Source: Polynucleobacter sp. MG-6-Vaara-E2
GTDB lineage: Bacteria; Pseudomonadota; Gammaproteobacteria; Burkholderiales; Burkholderiaceae
Reading direction: 5' to 3'
Assembly: GCF_018687695.1 (NCBI RefSeq)
Contig: NZ_CP061303.1
Coordinates: 248,001-312,000, forward strand
DNA: 64,000 bases
Part shown: one piece after another, positions 46,573 through 54,971 of the stretch
Position numbering within the stretch: the stretch's first letter is position 1
Layout: each line of letters opens with the position of its first letter
The notes under the pieces: generated by a model
Database searches by the model: none
What the model was told of the DNA's origin: nothing
What the model saw: the letters and a program-made list of their open reading frames with translations, nothing else
Made by a program: the position numbers and the translations under genes

Positions 46573-47301
46573 TTATTTTTTAACTACAGCAATGATGGAG
46601 ACACCAAAAGGCAAATTGAAATGACGCAGTAGAAATTTCTCAAGACTAAAGATCATCTTGAGGATGCTGTTGATAAAGGGATTTGGCATGTCGATATCTG
46701 ATGAGCCATTTCTACCTAATAAATTGTTGAGCTTGCGCACGATATACACGAGTGGAAATAGTAAGGTATTGTAGTAACTCAGCTTTTCAACATTAAAATC
46801 TGCCAAGTTCAATTTTTCTAGTAATTCAGTTTTGGTATAGCGACGCTTATGTTCATTAAGCTCATCAAAATGCGACCATAGACACATGTATGCCGGAACC
46901 GTAAGAATGCATTTCCCATTGTTTTTTAGTAAGCCCCTGATTTTTTCTAAAGAGGCCTGATCATCATCAATATGCTCAATGACATCTAGCGCCGTAATAA
47001 GGTCAAATTGATCATCGGCGTAAGGCACATTCGATGGGAGCGACCCCTTTTTGATTGTTCCAGAGAAGATTTCCTGACTAAAGGAAATAGCTTCATCGGA
47101 CATATCCATGCCTGAAGTGGCCCCTATTTTTTCAAGGGAATTTAACATGAGGCCACTGCCGCAGCCGATATCTAAAATCGTGCAGTCTTTGTTGGGGGCT
47201 AGATTGAGAGCAATCGTCTCTAAAACAATCTTCTTCTTAGTCTCAAACCACCAGTGTTTCTTTTGAATCTCAAAGAAAATTCGGTACATTTCAGTGTTCA
47301 T
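46573..47301 (-). CDS. Class I SAM-dependent methyltransferase
   Basis: A 242-residue soluble methyltransferase. Motif I is CTILDIGCGSGLMLNSLEKI near residue 41, the acidic loop GMDMSDEAISF follows, and motif IV is FDLITALDVIEHIDDDQASL near residue 103. GKCILTVPAYMCLWSHFDELNEHKRRYTKTEL is common in sugar or O-antigen methyltransferases. The C-terminus has a hydrophobic segment. It is co-oriented with the GtrB-like gene, 19 bp downstream. The substrate is unknown, but the surroundings suggest a glycan or lipid-linked sugar. Confidence 0.8.
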   Translation of the reverse strand: MNTEMYRIFFEIQKKHWWFETKKKIVLETIALNLAPNKDCTILDIGCGSGLMLNSLEKIGATSGMDMSDEAISFSQEIFSGTIKKGSLPSNVPYADDQFDLITALDVIEHIDDDQASLEKIRGLLKNNGKCILTVPAYMCLWSHFDELNEHKRRYTKTELLEKLNLADFNVEKLSYYNTLLFPLVYIVRKLNNLLGRNGSSDIDMPNPFINSILKMIFSLEKFLLRHFNLPFGVSIIAVVKK

Positions 47302-47482
47302 GAGGTCTTTATTGAGTAAGTGGTTTGCACGTATTCTACAGAGTTAAGGTTCAGTCAATTTAATCCCAGGATTTCATTCCCAAGGTTTAGGCTTAAATTA
47401 GCCCTGTTGCAATGCAATATATTATTTGGTTGATGACAGGCTGAGGGTAAAATTGCCCATTTAGACTAATTAAGAATTAATT

Positions 47483-48250
47483 ATGAAAGCAGTCATTCTC
47501 GCAGGAGGTCTTGGAACCCGTATTAGCGAGGAAAGTGTATCTCGTCCAAAGCCTATGATTGAAATAGGTGGAAAACCCATCCTATGGCACATTTTAAAAA
47601 TGTATTCTTCGCATGGAATTAATGATTTTATTATCTGTTGCGGATACAAAGGTTATGTTATCAAGGAGTATTTTGCCAATTACTTTTTGCACATGTCAGA
47701 CGTCACTATTGATATGAGCCACAATTCTATTGAGGTTCATCAAAAAAAAGCAGAACCTTGGAAAATTACTTTGATTGATACAGGCGACAATACTCAAACT
47801 GGCGGCCGCTTAAAGAGGGTGTCTGAGTACTTAGATTCTGATTTTTGCATGACTTATGGTGATGGAGTTGGATCGGTTGATATTTCTGCTTCCATTCAAT
47901 TTCATCAGCAGCATGGTAAGTTGGCTACGATGACAGCAGTCCAACCTCCTGGTCGTTTCGGCGCCCTAGAGATTGACGGCACTGCAGTTAAATCCTTTAT
48001 TGAAAAACCCCAAGGCGATGGCGGATGGATTAATGGTGGATTTTTTGTGCTAAATCCACAGGTTCTAGATTTGGTCGCTTCAGATGCAATCGTGTGGGAA
48101 AAAGAGCCATTAGAGACTTTAGCAAGACAAGGTCAACTCGAATCCTTTTTTCATTCAGGCTTTTGGCGTCCTATGGATACCCTAAGAGATAAGACAAGCT
48201 TAGAAGAATTATGGGCTAGCGGAAATGCTCCATGGAAAAGTTGGGATTGA
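47483..48250 (+). CDS. rfbF: Glucose-1-phosphate cytidylyltransferase
   Basis: Makes CDP-glucose, the first step to 3,6-dideoxyhexoses. The 255-residue protein has [32 protein letters not shown] at residues 2-33, [23 protein letters not shown] and [15 protein letters not shown] near residue 128. [29 protein letters not shown] and [30 protein letters not shown] are family blocks. It is the first of rfbF-G-H on the plus strand with about 180 bp of non-coding DNA upstream. It ends 4 bp before rfbG. Confidence 0.96.
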   Translation: MKAVILAGGLGTRISEESVSRPKPMIEIGGKPILWHILKMYSSHGINDFIICCGYKGYVIKEYFANYFLHMSDVTIDMSHNSIEVHQKKAEPWKITLIDTGDNTQTGGRLKRVSEYLDSDFCMTYGDGVGSVDISASIQFHQQHGKLATMTAVQPPGRFGALEIDGTAVKSFIEKPQGDGGWINGGFFVLNPQVLDLVASDAIVWEKEPLETLARQGQLESFFHSGFWRPMDTLRDKTSLEELWASGNAPWKSWD

Positions 48251-48254
48251 AAAT

Positions 48255-49337
48255 ATGAATTGGCAAGCGCAATCACAGTTTTGGCATGGCAAAAAAGTAT
48301 TTTTAACCGGCCATACTGGATTTAAAGGGGGTTGGCTTACAACTTGGCTCTCTAGTATGGGCGCAAAAGTAACAGGCTATTCTCTAGCGCCCAATACAAG
48401 CCCAAATTTGTATGAGGTTGCAAAAATTGCAACTCAGTGTGAGCATTCATGCATAGGAGATATTCGTAATTTAGATGGGTTACGAGATGCGATGCATGCA
48501 TCTAATCCGGATCTAGTGATTCATATGGCTGCCCAGCCGCTAGTGCGCTATTCCTACGCTAATCCTGTAGAGACATATGCTACTAATGTTATGGGCACAG
48601 TGAACCTTTTGGAGTCTATCCGCTCTTGCTCTAATGTCCGGTCTGTTGTGATTGTCACCACCGATAAATGCTATGAGAATCGAGAGTGGGTTTGGGGATA
48701 TCGTGAAAATGAACCTATGGGGGGTTACGATCCTTATAGCAACAGCAAGGGTTGCGCAGAGTTAGTCGTGTCGGCTTATCGCCAATCTTTTTTCCCTGAA
48801 AAAGAGTATTCAAAACATAAGGTTGCCATTGCTTCTGCCCGAGCAGGTAATGTCATTGGTGGTGGAGACTGGTCTGTCGATCGACTCATACCCGACGCAA
48901 TAGCAGCATTTGAGGCTAATAAACCATTATTGATTCGAAATCCTTCGGCTATACGTCCTTGGCAGCATGTTTTGGAGCCCCTTTCGGGCTATCTCACGTT
49001 AGCTCAGGCTTTATATGAGCGAGGCATTCAATTTAATGGGGCTTGGAATTTTGGACCAAATGACATTGATGCGCGTTCTGTTAAAGAGGTGGTTGAGTTG
49101 TTAATTGGTAGATGGGGTACCCCAGCATCTTGGCAGCAGGATGGAAGCTTGACTCCTCATGAAGCTCATTTTTTAAAATTAGATTGCACAAAAGCGCGTC
49201 AACAATTAGGTTGGAGTGCACGCTGGTCTTTAGAAAAGTCGATTGAAGAGATTGTTCGATGGCATAAAGAATTAAGCAGTAAACGCGATATGAAAGTATT
49301 TATGTGTGAGCAAATTGATTTATTTAATCAATCTTAA
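48255..49337 (+). CDS. rfbG: CDP-glucose 4,6-dehydratase
   Basis: Converts CDP-glucose to CDP-4-keto-6-deoxyglucose. The 360-residue extended SDR has KKVFLTGHTGFKGGWLTTWL near residue 12, VIHMAAQPLVRYSYANPVET, VVIVTTDKCYENREWVWGYREN and DPYSNSKGCAELVVSAYR (Tyr-x3-Lys) near residues 158-175. SARAGNVIGGGDWSVDRLIPD and IRPWQHVLEPLSGYL are hallmarks of RfbG. ATG 48255 is selected as the first Met before homology; the longer ORF start overlaps rfbF. Confidence 0.96.
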   Translation: MNWQAQSQFWHGKKVFLTGHTGFKGGWLTTWLSSMGAKVTGYSLAPNTSPNLYEVAKIATQCEHSCIGDIRNLDGLRDAMHASNPDLVIHMAAQPLVRYSYANPVETYATNVMGTVNLLESIRSCSNVRSVVIVTTDKCYENREWVWGYRENEPMGGYDPYSNSKGCAELVVSAYRQSFFPEKEYSKHKVAIASARAGNVIGGGDWSVDRLIPDAIAAFEANKPLLIRNPSAIRPWQHVLEPLSGYLTLAQALYERGIQFNGAWNFGPNDIDARSVKEVVELLIGRWGTPASWQQDGSLTPHEAHFLKLDCTKARQQLGWSARWSLEKSIEEIVRWHKELSSKRDMKVFMCEQIDLFNQS

Positions 49338-49399
49338 AAATTGCAACCTTTGAATGATTTAGAAGTTATTTTCATCTACCTTTTAATAGAATTTTATTT

Positions 49400-50743
49400 A
49401 TGACTAAATTAACACCAATAGATAATCAGCTTGCCAAAGATAAAATTCGTAAAAATATTTTAGAGTTGGTTAAAGAATATGCTAGCTTAGACTTTGAAGT
49501 TAAAAGTTTTGTGCCTGGCATAACAGTGATTCCCCCTTCTGGAAAACTGATTGGTTCAGAAGAATTACAAAATATGGTTGAGGCATCCTTAGACGGCTGG
49601 TTGACAACAGGCCGATTCAATGAGCTCTTTGAGAAAAGATTGGCTCAGTTTGTTGGTGTTAAGTACGCTTTGACCGTAAACTCCGGTTCTTCTGCAAACT
49701 TAGTTGCATTTTCAGCCCTAACTTCAACGAAATTGGGTGAGCGAGCAATTAAGCGGGGTGATGAAGTCATTGGAGTAGCGGCAGGTTTTCCAACAACAGT
49801 AAACCCTATCATTCAATTTGGAGCGATCCCAGTATTCGTAGATGTTGATGTGCTCACTCATAATATCGACCCAGAAAAAATTGAAGCTGCGATTAACCCT
49901 AAAACCAAAGCTATTATGTTGGCTCACTCTTTGGGCAATCCCTTTAATTTAGAGGTTGTGACGGCATTATGTAAAAAATACCATCTGTGGTTGATTGAGG
50001 ATTGTTGTGATGCATTGGGCACAACTTATAAAGGTCAAATGGTCGGCACCTTTGGTGATATCGCCACCTTAAGTTTTTATCCAGCGCATCATATTACGAT
50101 GGGTGAAGGAGGTGCGGTCCTAACAAGCAATTATGAACTCAAGCAAATTGCTGAAAGTTTTCGAGATTGGGGGCGTGACTGCTATTGTCCTCCAGGCAAA
50201 GATAACACTTGTGGAAAAAGATTTTGTTGGAAGTTAGGCGACCTTCCGGAAGGGTACGACCATAAATATACTTATAGTCACTTGGGCTATAACTTAAAAA
50301 TTACCGATATGCAGGCTGCCTGTGCCTTAGCTCAACTTGAAAAAGCGCCAGCGTTTATCAAGGCCCGTAAAGAAAATTTTGCTTTTCTAAGAGAGCGGCT
50401 TTCTACCTGTGAAGAGTTTTTACAACTACCAGTTGCAACCAAGGATTCGGATCCCTCGTGGTTTGGTTTCCCGGTAACTCTAAAAAAAGATTGCCCAGTA
50501 TCCAGAGTGGATTTGACAACATATTTAGACCAACACAAGATTGGAACCCGCTTGTTGTTTGCGGGCAATCTCACTCGGCAGCCGTATATGTCAAATATTC
50601 AATATCGAATCAGTGGTAATTTGAGTAATACCGATAATGCTATGAGTAATACGTTTTGGATTGGAGTGCAGCCGGCCCTTACCAGGGAGATGCTAGAGTA
50701 TGCTGCCACTCAGATTGAAACCTACTTGGGAGTAAATTTTTAA
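49400..50743 (+). CDS. rfbH: CDP-4-keto-6-deoxy-D-glucose 3-dehydrase (E1)
   Basis: Removes the C3 hydroxyl to start 3,6-dideoxyhexose formation. The 447-residue protein has the aminotransferase fold, but the PLP Lys is replaced by His in [17 protein letters not shown] (residues ~230-231), diagnostic of E1. A cysteine cluster for [2Fe-2S] lies at Cys261, 263, 271 and 276 ([16 protein letters not shown]). The N-terminus begins with an E1-type helix, and [12 protein letters not shown] is present. E1 needs a ferredoxin-type reductase (RfbI/E3); none is found in the window. Confidence 0.95.
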   Translation: MTKLTPIDNQLAKDKIRKNILELVKEYASLDFEVKSFVPGITVIPPSGKLIGSEELQNMVEASLDGWLTTGRFNELFEKRLAQFVGVKYALTVNSGSSANLVAFSALTSTKLGERAIKRGDEVIGVAAGFPTTVNPIIQFGAIPVFVDVDVLTHNIDPEKIEAAINPKTKAIMLAHSLGNPFNLEVVTALCKKYHLWLIEDCCDALGTTYKGQMVGTFGDIATLSFYPAHHITMGEGGAVLTSNYELKQIAESFRDWGRDCYCPPGKDNTCGKRFCWKLGDLPEGYDHKYTYSHLGYNLKITDMQAACALAQLEKAPAFIKARKENFAFLRERLSTCEEFLQLPVATKDSDPSWFGFPVTLKKDCPVSRVDLTTYLDQHKIGTRLLFAGNLTRQPYMSNIQYRISGNLSNTDNAMSNTFWIGVQPALTREMLEYAATQIETYLGVNF

Positions 50744-50793
50744 AATCTAACGATTGTTCTACCTTGATACTGTCTAAGTACAAATTAGAGAAA

Positions 50794-51498
50794 TTAGACA
50801 AAAAATCTCAGTCGAAGGAGAGTATAAATATACGTAAATATAAATAAAAATAAATTACGTTTTGATTTTCCAAACATTCGCTTCTTGAAAGTAAATGGAA
50901 CTTCAATAATTTTTAGAGATCTTTTATTGCGTGCAAGTTTTAATAATATTTCTTCGACAATATCAAAATTATTGCAGCTTAGTTTCAGAATTTTTAATTG
51001 GGCAGCATCATATAGCCTAAAGCTGTTAGAGAGATCGTGGCATTGAACACCCAAAACAAGTCTGTAAGTTAGATTTAATGATCTACTCATGAGAGTAAGG
51101 ATTTTGCTATTTTCTGTGTAGCCATGCTCAACGTAACGCGAGGCAATCACGAGGTCGGCATCTGCTTGATGTGCATAAAGCTTTTCTATAAATTCAGGAG
51201 CATGAGACCCGTCAGCATCCATAAATATAATCTTATTTCCTCTTGCGTTTTGTATGCCGGTTCGAACAGCGTCGCCAAAGCTATTGCCACCAATTCTGGT
51301 GAGATATCTGCAGCCATAGGCAGCGCAAACTGCTTTTGTATCATCTAATGGCTCGATGGTGTCAATAACTAAAATTTCATAGGACTTGCCAATACCATCC
51401 ATCGCAATACTAATGCGCGGTAGTAGTAAGCGTAAATTCTCTTCCTCTTGATAGGCTGGTAAAGCTATGCTGATTTCACAGCTAGATGATTGAGTCAT
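50794..51498 (-). CDS. Family 2 glycosyltransferase, polyprenyl-phosphate type
   Basis: A 234-residue DPM1-like GT-A: ISIALPAYQEEENLRLLLPRI, ILVIDTIEPLDDTKAVCA, GNSFGDAVRTGIQNARGNKIIFMDADGSHAPEFI (DxD) near residues 72-106 and VIASRYVEHGYTENS. RSLNLTYRLVLGVQCHDLSNSFRLYDAA follows. The C-terminus is a hydrophobic stretch. It starts directly after the CDP-paratose epimerase stop, so it may transfer the 3,6-dideoxyhexose made by its neighbours to a lipid carrier; this is inferred from gene order. It is convergent with rfbH. Confidence 0.82.
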   Translation of the reverse strand: MTQSSSCEISIALPAYQEEENLRLLLPRISIAMDGIGKSYEILVIDTIEPLDDTKAVCAAYGCRYLTRIGGNSFGDAVRTGIQNARGNKIIFMDADGSHAPEFIEKLYAHQADADLVIASRYVEHGYTENSKILTLMSRSLNLTYRLVLGVQCHDLSNSFRLYDAAQLKILKLSCNNFDIVEEILLKLARNKRSLKIIEVPFTFKKRMFGKSKRNLFLFIFTYIYTLLRLRFFV

Positions 51499-52527
51499 TT
51501 ATAGGGTCGCTAAATTGGATTTAGTCCAATCGATCATTTTTTGAAGTCCATCAACTTTGCTTATTTTGGGAGACCAACCAATCGCTCTAGTAATCTTCTC
51601 TAAATCAGCAACAAATACCTTCTGGTCACTTTCACGTGGCGCAATAGAGTGCCATTTCAAAGATACGCCTAGCAATGACTCAAGTTGACTTAATAATTCT
51701 AGAAGTGAGTAGCTATTTAACATGCCGCCACCAATATTAAAAGCTTGGCCTGAAATGGTATTTAACTGTAAAGCAGCCGTTGTATATAAATTGACCATAT
51801 CCTCAGCATGCAAAACATCACGAACCTGTTTGCCGTTTCCAGAAATCGTAAATTCTGAGCCCATATCAAGGGATTGAAGTACCGCTTGTTGGCAAAACCA
51901 GCCAATCCATCCTTGATCATAAGTAGAAAATTGACGACCTCCATACATTGAAGAATGACGAAAGACGGCTGTTTTTAATCCAAACATGCGGGCATAATCT
52001 AAGACGTATTGATCAGCCGCACCCTTAGAGCAGCCATAAGGCGAGTGAAAGCTCAATTGCATTGTTTCGGGAAGCCCGTTTGGATAGCTGGGCATTACAT
52101 AACGAGTTGCATTCTCTGCAAAAACACATTCTTCAAGGTCGCCATACACTTTATTGGTTGAAGAATAAATAATTCCAGCCTGAGGGTGACGTTTTCTTGT
52201 CGCCTCTAATACGTTAAGGGTACCTAAGGCGTTGATATTAAAGTCTAGTCGCGGATCCTGTAGGGATGTTGTCATAGCAACTTGGCCGGCAAAATGAAAG
52301 ATGATGTCCGGCTTGTGTTGCTCAATAAGTGAGTCTACTAATGCGGCATCAGTCACATCACCTTGGACAAATTTAAAGGCTCCTTGGTTATTGAGCCAGT
52401 GAAGATTCGACTCTGATCCAACCCTAGATAAATTATCCAGAATCAGTAGGTCAAAACCCTGAGTAAGCAGTGCGCTAGCGATGTTGCACCCAAGAAAGCC
52501 GCAACCCCCAGTAATGAAATATTTCAT
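51499..52527 (-). CDS. rfbE: CDP-paratose 2-epimerase (CDP-tyvelose synthesis)
   Basis: A 342-residue extended SDR that inverts C2 of CDP-paratose to give CDP-tyvelose. Motifs are YFITGGCGFLGCNIASALL, LILDNLSRVGSESNLHWL near residue 30 (characteristic of this epimerase) and FHFAGQVAMTTSLQDPRLD. STNKVYGDLEE, the catalytic HSPYGCSKGAADQYVLDY (Tyr-x3-Lys) near residues 163-180 and FRHSSMYGGRQFSTYDQGWIGWF follow. It overlaps the upstream reductase by 4 bp (ATGA) and abuts the glycosyltransferase downstream. Confidence 0.9.
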   Translation of the reverse strand: MKYFITGGCGFLGCNIASALLTQGFDLLILDNLSRVGSESNLHWLNNQGAFKFVQGDVTDAALVDSLIEQHKPDIIFHFAGQVAMTTSLQDPRLDFNINALGTLNVLEATRKRHPQAGIIYSSTNKVYGDLEECVFAENATRYVMPSYPNGLPETMQLSFHSPYGCSKGAADQYVLDYARMFGLKTAVFRHSSMYGGRQFSTYDQGWIGWFCQQAVLQSLDMGSEFTISGNGKQVRDVLHAEDMVNLYTTAALQLNTISGQAFNIGGGMLNSYSLLELLSQLESLLGVSLKWHSIAPRESDQKVFVADLEKITRAIGWSPKISKVDGLQKMIDWTKSNLATL

Positions 52528-53411
52528 GCTAATGTTTTCCGCTCAAGCTCAATTGTTTTTGTAAGGCCAGCCTCTAGGCTGAAGTTTGGTTTCCATCCCA
52601 GCTCAACTATTTTACTAGTGTCGATGGTTGAGGCCATCAATTCATTTTCTCTGTAAGGTAGGGCGCCAAATTGCAGCTCGGTAGTCTTATTGCAGCAGAT
52701 TTTTTGTACTAGCCTTACAAAATTTTCGATGGTGATGGATTCCCCGGTGGCGATATTAAACTCTTGATAACTAGGTATTGAGATCTTCGCGGTGCGAATA
52801 ATGAGCTCTAGCGCATTGACAACATCGTCAATATAAATAAAGTCTCTTATTTGTTGGCCTGGAGTGAGCTCAATTTTTGGCGCAAGATTCATTAATTGCC
52901 TAATTACATGACTAGTAAATTTAGAATCATCATCTCCAGGGCCATAGAAGTGTTCTATACCAACGTTGATAGCACACAGACTATGAGAATGCTTTTGTAA
53001 CCATTCCTTAAATTGGTGCTTTGATAAGCTGTACGCTGAAATATTTTTATCTAATAGCGTATCGATATTAATAAAGCACTTAAGTTGATTCCACTTTGAG
53101 CAATATTCAATGAGTTCAAGGGGAAGCAAAACATTAGATTGAATCATTTCTGAGTACAGTGTTTTTTTTCTGCCAAAATCAGTGGCGCAATGAATGATGC
53201 AGTCAAACCGTTTTTCTCGTGACTCAATAAGTTCTTTAAGATTTTTTGTATCGGCGTCTAAAAATTCTAGTGAATTTATTTCATTAGTAATTCTAAAAAC
53301 ATTTGATGTAGACCGTTTCAAGATCGTGATTTGATGATCCGACGTTTGAAGTAGTTTTTTTAAAAGGTGGCTACCTAAAAAGCCAGTAGCTCCAGTCAGA
53401 AGAATATTCAT
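52524..53411 (-). CDS. rfbS: CDP-paratose/CDP-abequose synthase-like reductase
   Basis: A 295-residue SDR: ILLTGATGFLGSHLLKKLL, FDCIIHCATDFGRKK near residue 70, INIDTLLDKNISAYSLSKHQFKEWL with the catalytic YSLSK near residue 127, FYGPGDDDSKFTSHVI and QQIRDFIYIDDVVNALEL. It resembles RfbJ/RfbS, which reduce CDP-3,6-dideoxy-4-keto-glucose at C4. The adjacent CDP-paratose 2-epimerase argues for paratose synthase (rfbS) rather than abequose synthase (rfbJ). Stereochemistry cannot be read from sequence alone. Confidence 0.78.
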   Translation of the reverse strand: MNILLTGATGFLGSHLLKKLLQTSDHQITILKRSTSNVFRITNEINSLEFLDADTKNLKELIESREKRFDCIIHCATDFGRKKTLYSEMIQSNVLLPLELIEYCSKWNQLKCFINIDTLLDKNISAYSLSKHQFKEWLQKHSHSLCAINVGIEHFYGPGDDDSKFTSHVIRQLMNLAPKIELTPGQQIRDFIYIDDVVNALELIIRTAKISIPSYQEFNIATGESITIENFVRLVQKICCNKTTELQFGALPYRENELMASTIDTSKIVELGWKPNFSLEAGLTKTIELERKTLA

Positions 53412-53443
53412 TTATGGCTGCGCATTGAAGAGGCGATTAGTTT

Positions 53444-54832
53444 TTACTTCTCTACTAAGGTAAGCTTCCACAGTACAGGTGTTTGGCTATCTTCTAATAA
53501 GTAAATATAGTCATTGACCTGAATGAGGTCGCGAATCCGAAAGCCAATCTTAATGCGTTCCATTAGGTAGATGCTATTGACTTTATCAAATGCACCTCGG
53601 TAAAGAGATTGATCTTTTAAGGATGCAATCAAGAGATTTTGGTTCCATCGATCTAGTTTTGATGATTTTTTAATTTCAATGAGATTAGAGACTCCTATGG
53701 AAGGTATCCAGGTATATTTTGGCAGGGTATATTTTTTAGTGAAATGGCGATCATTATTAGGGTCAAGCGGCCAGTGATCTGAACCATAGTGGGTGCCAAA
53801 AGTTGCTGATGGCCAGCCAAAGTCATATACAGCATGATTAAGAGCCATAAAGTTGAGCTCATCTCCTCCTTGGGGGCCATGTTCGGTTGTATAAAAACCA
53901 TTACCTACAAAAGTAAGGCCTTGTGGATTGCGAAATCCTTGAGCTATTGGCTTGACGGGATTTGTTTTGGCTAATGAAATTTTTAACAGCTTCCCGTAGT
54001 CGCTATCGACTTGTTGCAAGATACTTTTCTCGTTGACGCCATCAAAATAAAAATCCCCGGTTGTTAGATAAACAGAGCCTTGATGATCAGTTGCAAGGCG
54101 ACCACCTGCCGACTGCCCCAAAAAAGGCGATCCTGCAACGAAGTATTTCGAACCTTGGTGTTTCGATAAGCAGGGTTTAGTGCTGTAGAGCTTTTTCCAA
54201 TTATCAAAAATATATTGACTCTTAGAAATACTCATTTCATTTTCAAAAACTGATAGAAAATAACACTTATTACTGATGTCATAATCCGTTGAGCTAACAA
54301 ATACTTGAGATAGATCATTTGTTTTGGGAATGATTAAGACATCTTTAATCCCAAAGTAAGCGCTTTTATAGTGAACATCTTCTCCTACACCCTTTTCGCC
54401 AAACTCTTTCACAAATTCTGATTTTGATGTCGGTAAATTAATTTGAGGCCCTACAACAAATTGATCGTCTTTGATAAGCAATACTTTGCCATCACCATCG
54501 GCAAAAAATAATTTATCACCCAATAATTCAAGACCCCCATAAGTTGCACTTGATGAAAATTGAGGTGCATTTTTGTCGCTAGATTGAAGATCTTTTTCTA
54601 AACCTGCATCTCCAGATTTCAGCCCAAAGGTAGTTTTATAGGGCATCATTTCAAATTGGTAGTAGGCAGAATCAATAATAATTTTTGTTGGCGCGCTAGA
54701 TTTTATATAGCCTTTTCGAACTAAATAAGCTTCTACTTTGAGTGGAATATGCGACTTCGAAATTGCTAGACCAATGATTGCAATAAAAATTGGCATTAGG
54801 ATAAAGAGCTTTTTGCGGGAGAATATTTTCAT
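53444..54832 (-). CDS. PQQ-dependent sugar dehydrogenase-like protein
   Basis: A 462-residue protein with an N-terminal signal-anchor (KLFILMPIFIAIIGLAI) and a glucose/sorbosone dehydrogenase-type propeller. Family motifs are GGRLATDHQGSVYLTTGDF near residue 240, AQGFRNPQGLTFVG near residue 298, FYTTEHGPQGGDELNFMALNHAVYDFGWPSATFGTHYG and the C-terminal LLIASLKDQSLYRG. Soluble relatives oxidise aldoses with PQQ and Ca. Its location between a GT-C-like protein and tyvelose genes is unexpected. No pqq synthesis genes are in the window, so cofactor use is uncertain. Confidence 0.75.
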   Translation of the reverse strand: MKIFSRKKLFILMPIFIAIIGLAISKSHIPLKVEAYLVRKGYIKSSAPTKIIIDSAYYQFEMMPYKTTFGLKSGDAGLEKDLQSSDKNAPQFSSSATYGGLELLGDKLFFADGDGKVLLIKDDQFVVGPQINLPTSKSEFVKEFGEKGVGEDVHYKSAYFGIKDVLIIPKTNDLSQVFVSSTDYDISNKCYFLSVFENEMSISKSQYIFDNWKKLYSTKPCLSKHQGSKYFVAGSPFLGQSAGGRLATDHQGSVYLTTGDFYFDGVNEKSILQQVDSDYGKLLKISLAKTNPVKPIAQGFRNPQGLTFVGNGFYTTEHGPQGGDELNFMALNHAVYDFGWPSATFGTHYGSDHWPLDPNNDRHFTKKYTLPKYTWIPSIGVSNLIEIKKSSKLDRWNQNLLIASLKDQSLYRGAFDKVNSIYLMERIKIGFRIRDLIQVNDYIYLLEDSQTPVLWKLTLVEK

Positions 54833-54971
54833 GATGAAGAAAGGGGTTGAAAATCAGAAAAGAGATAACTCTTTCCAATAACAGTATTTTATAAGAAATA
54901 CTTCGGGTTGGATAACTACCAGCTTATTACTTTAATTAGGGCCATTCTTTTCAATTAGATTAAGGAAGGCA

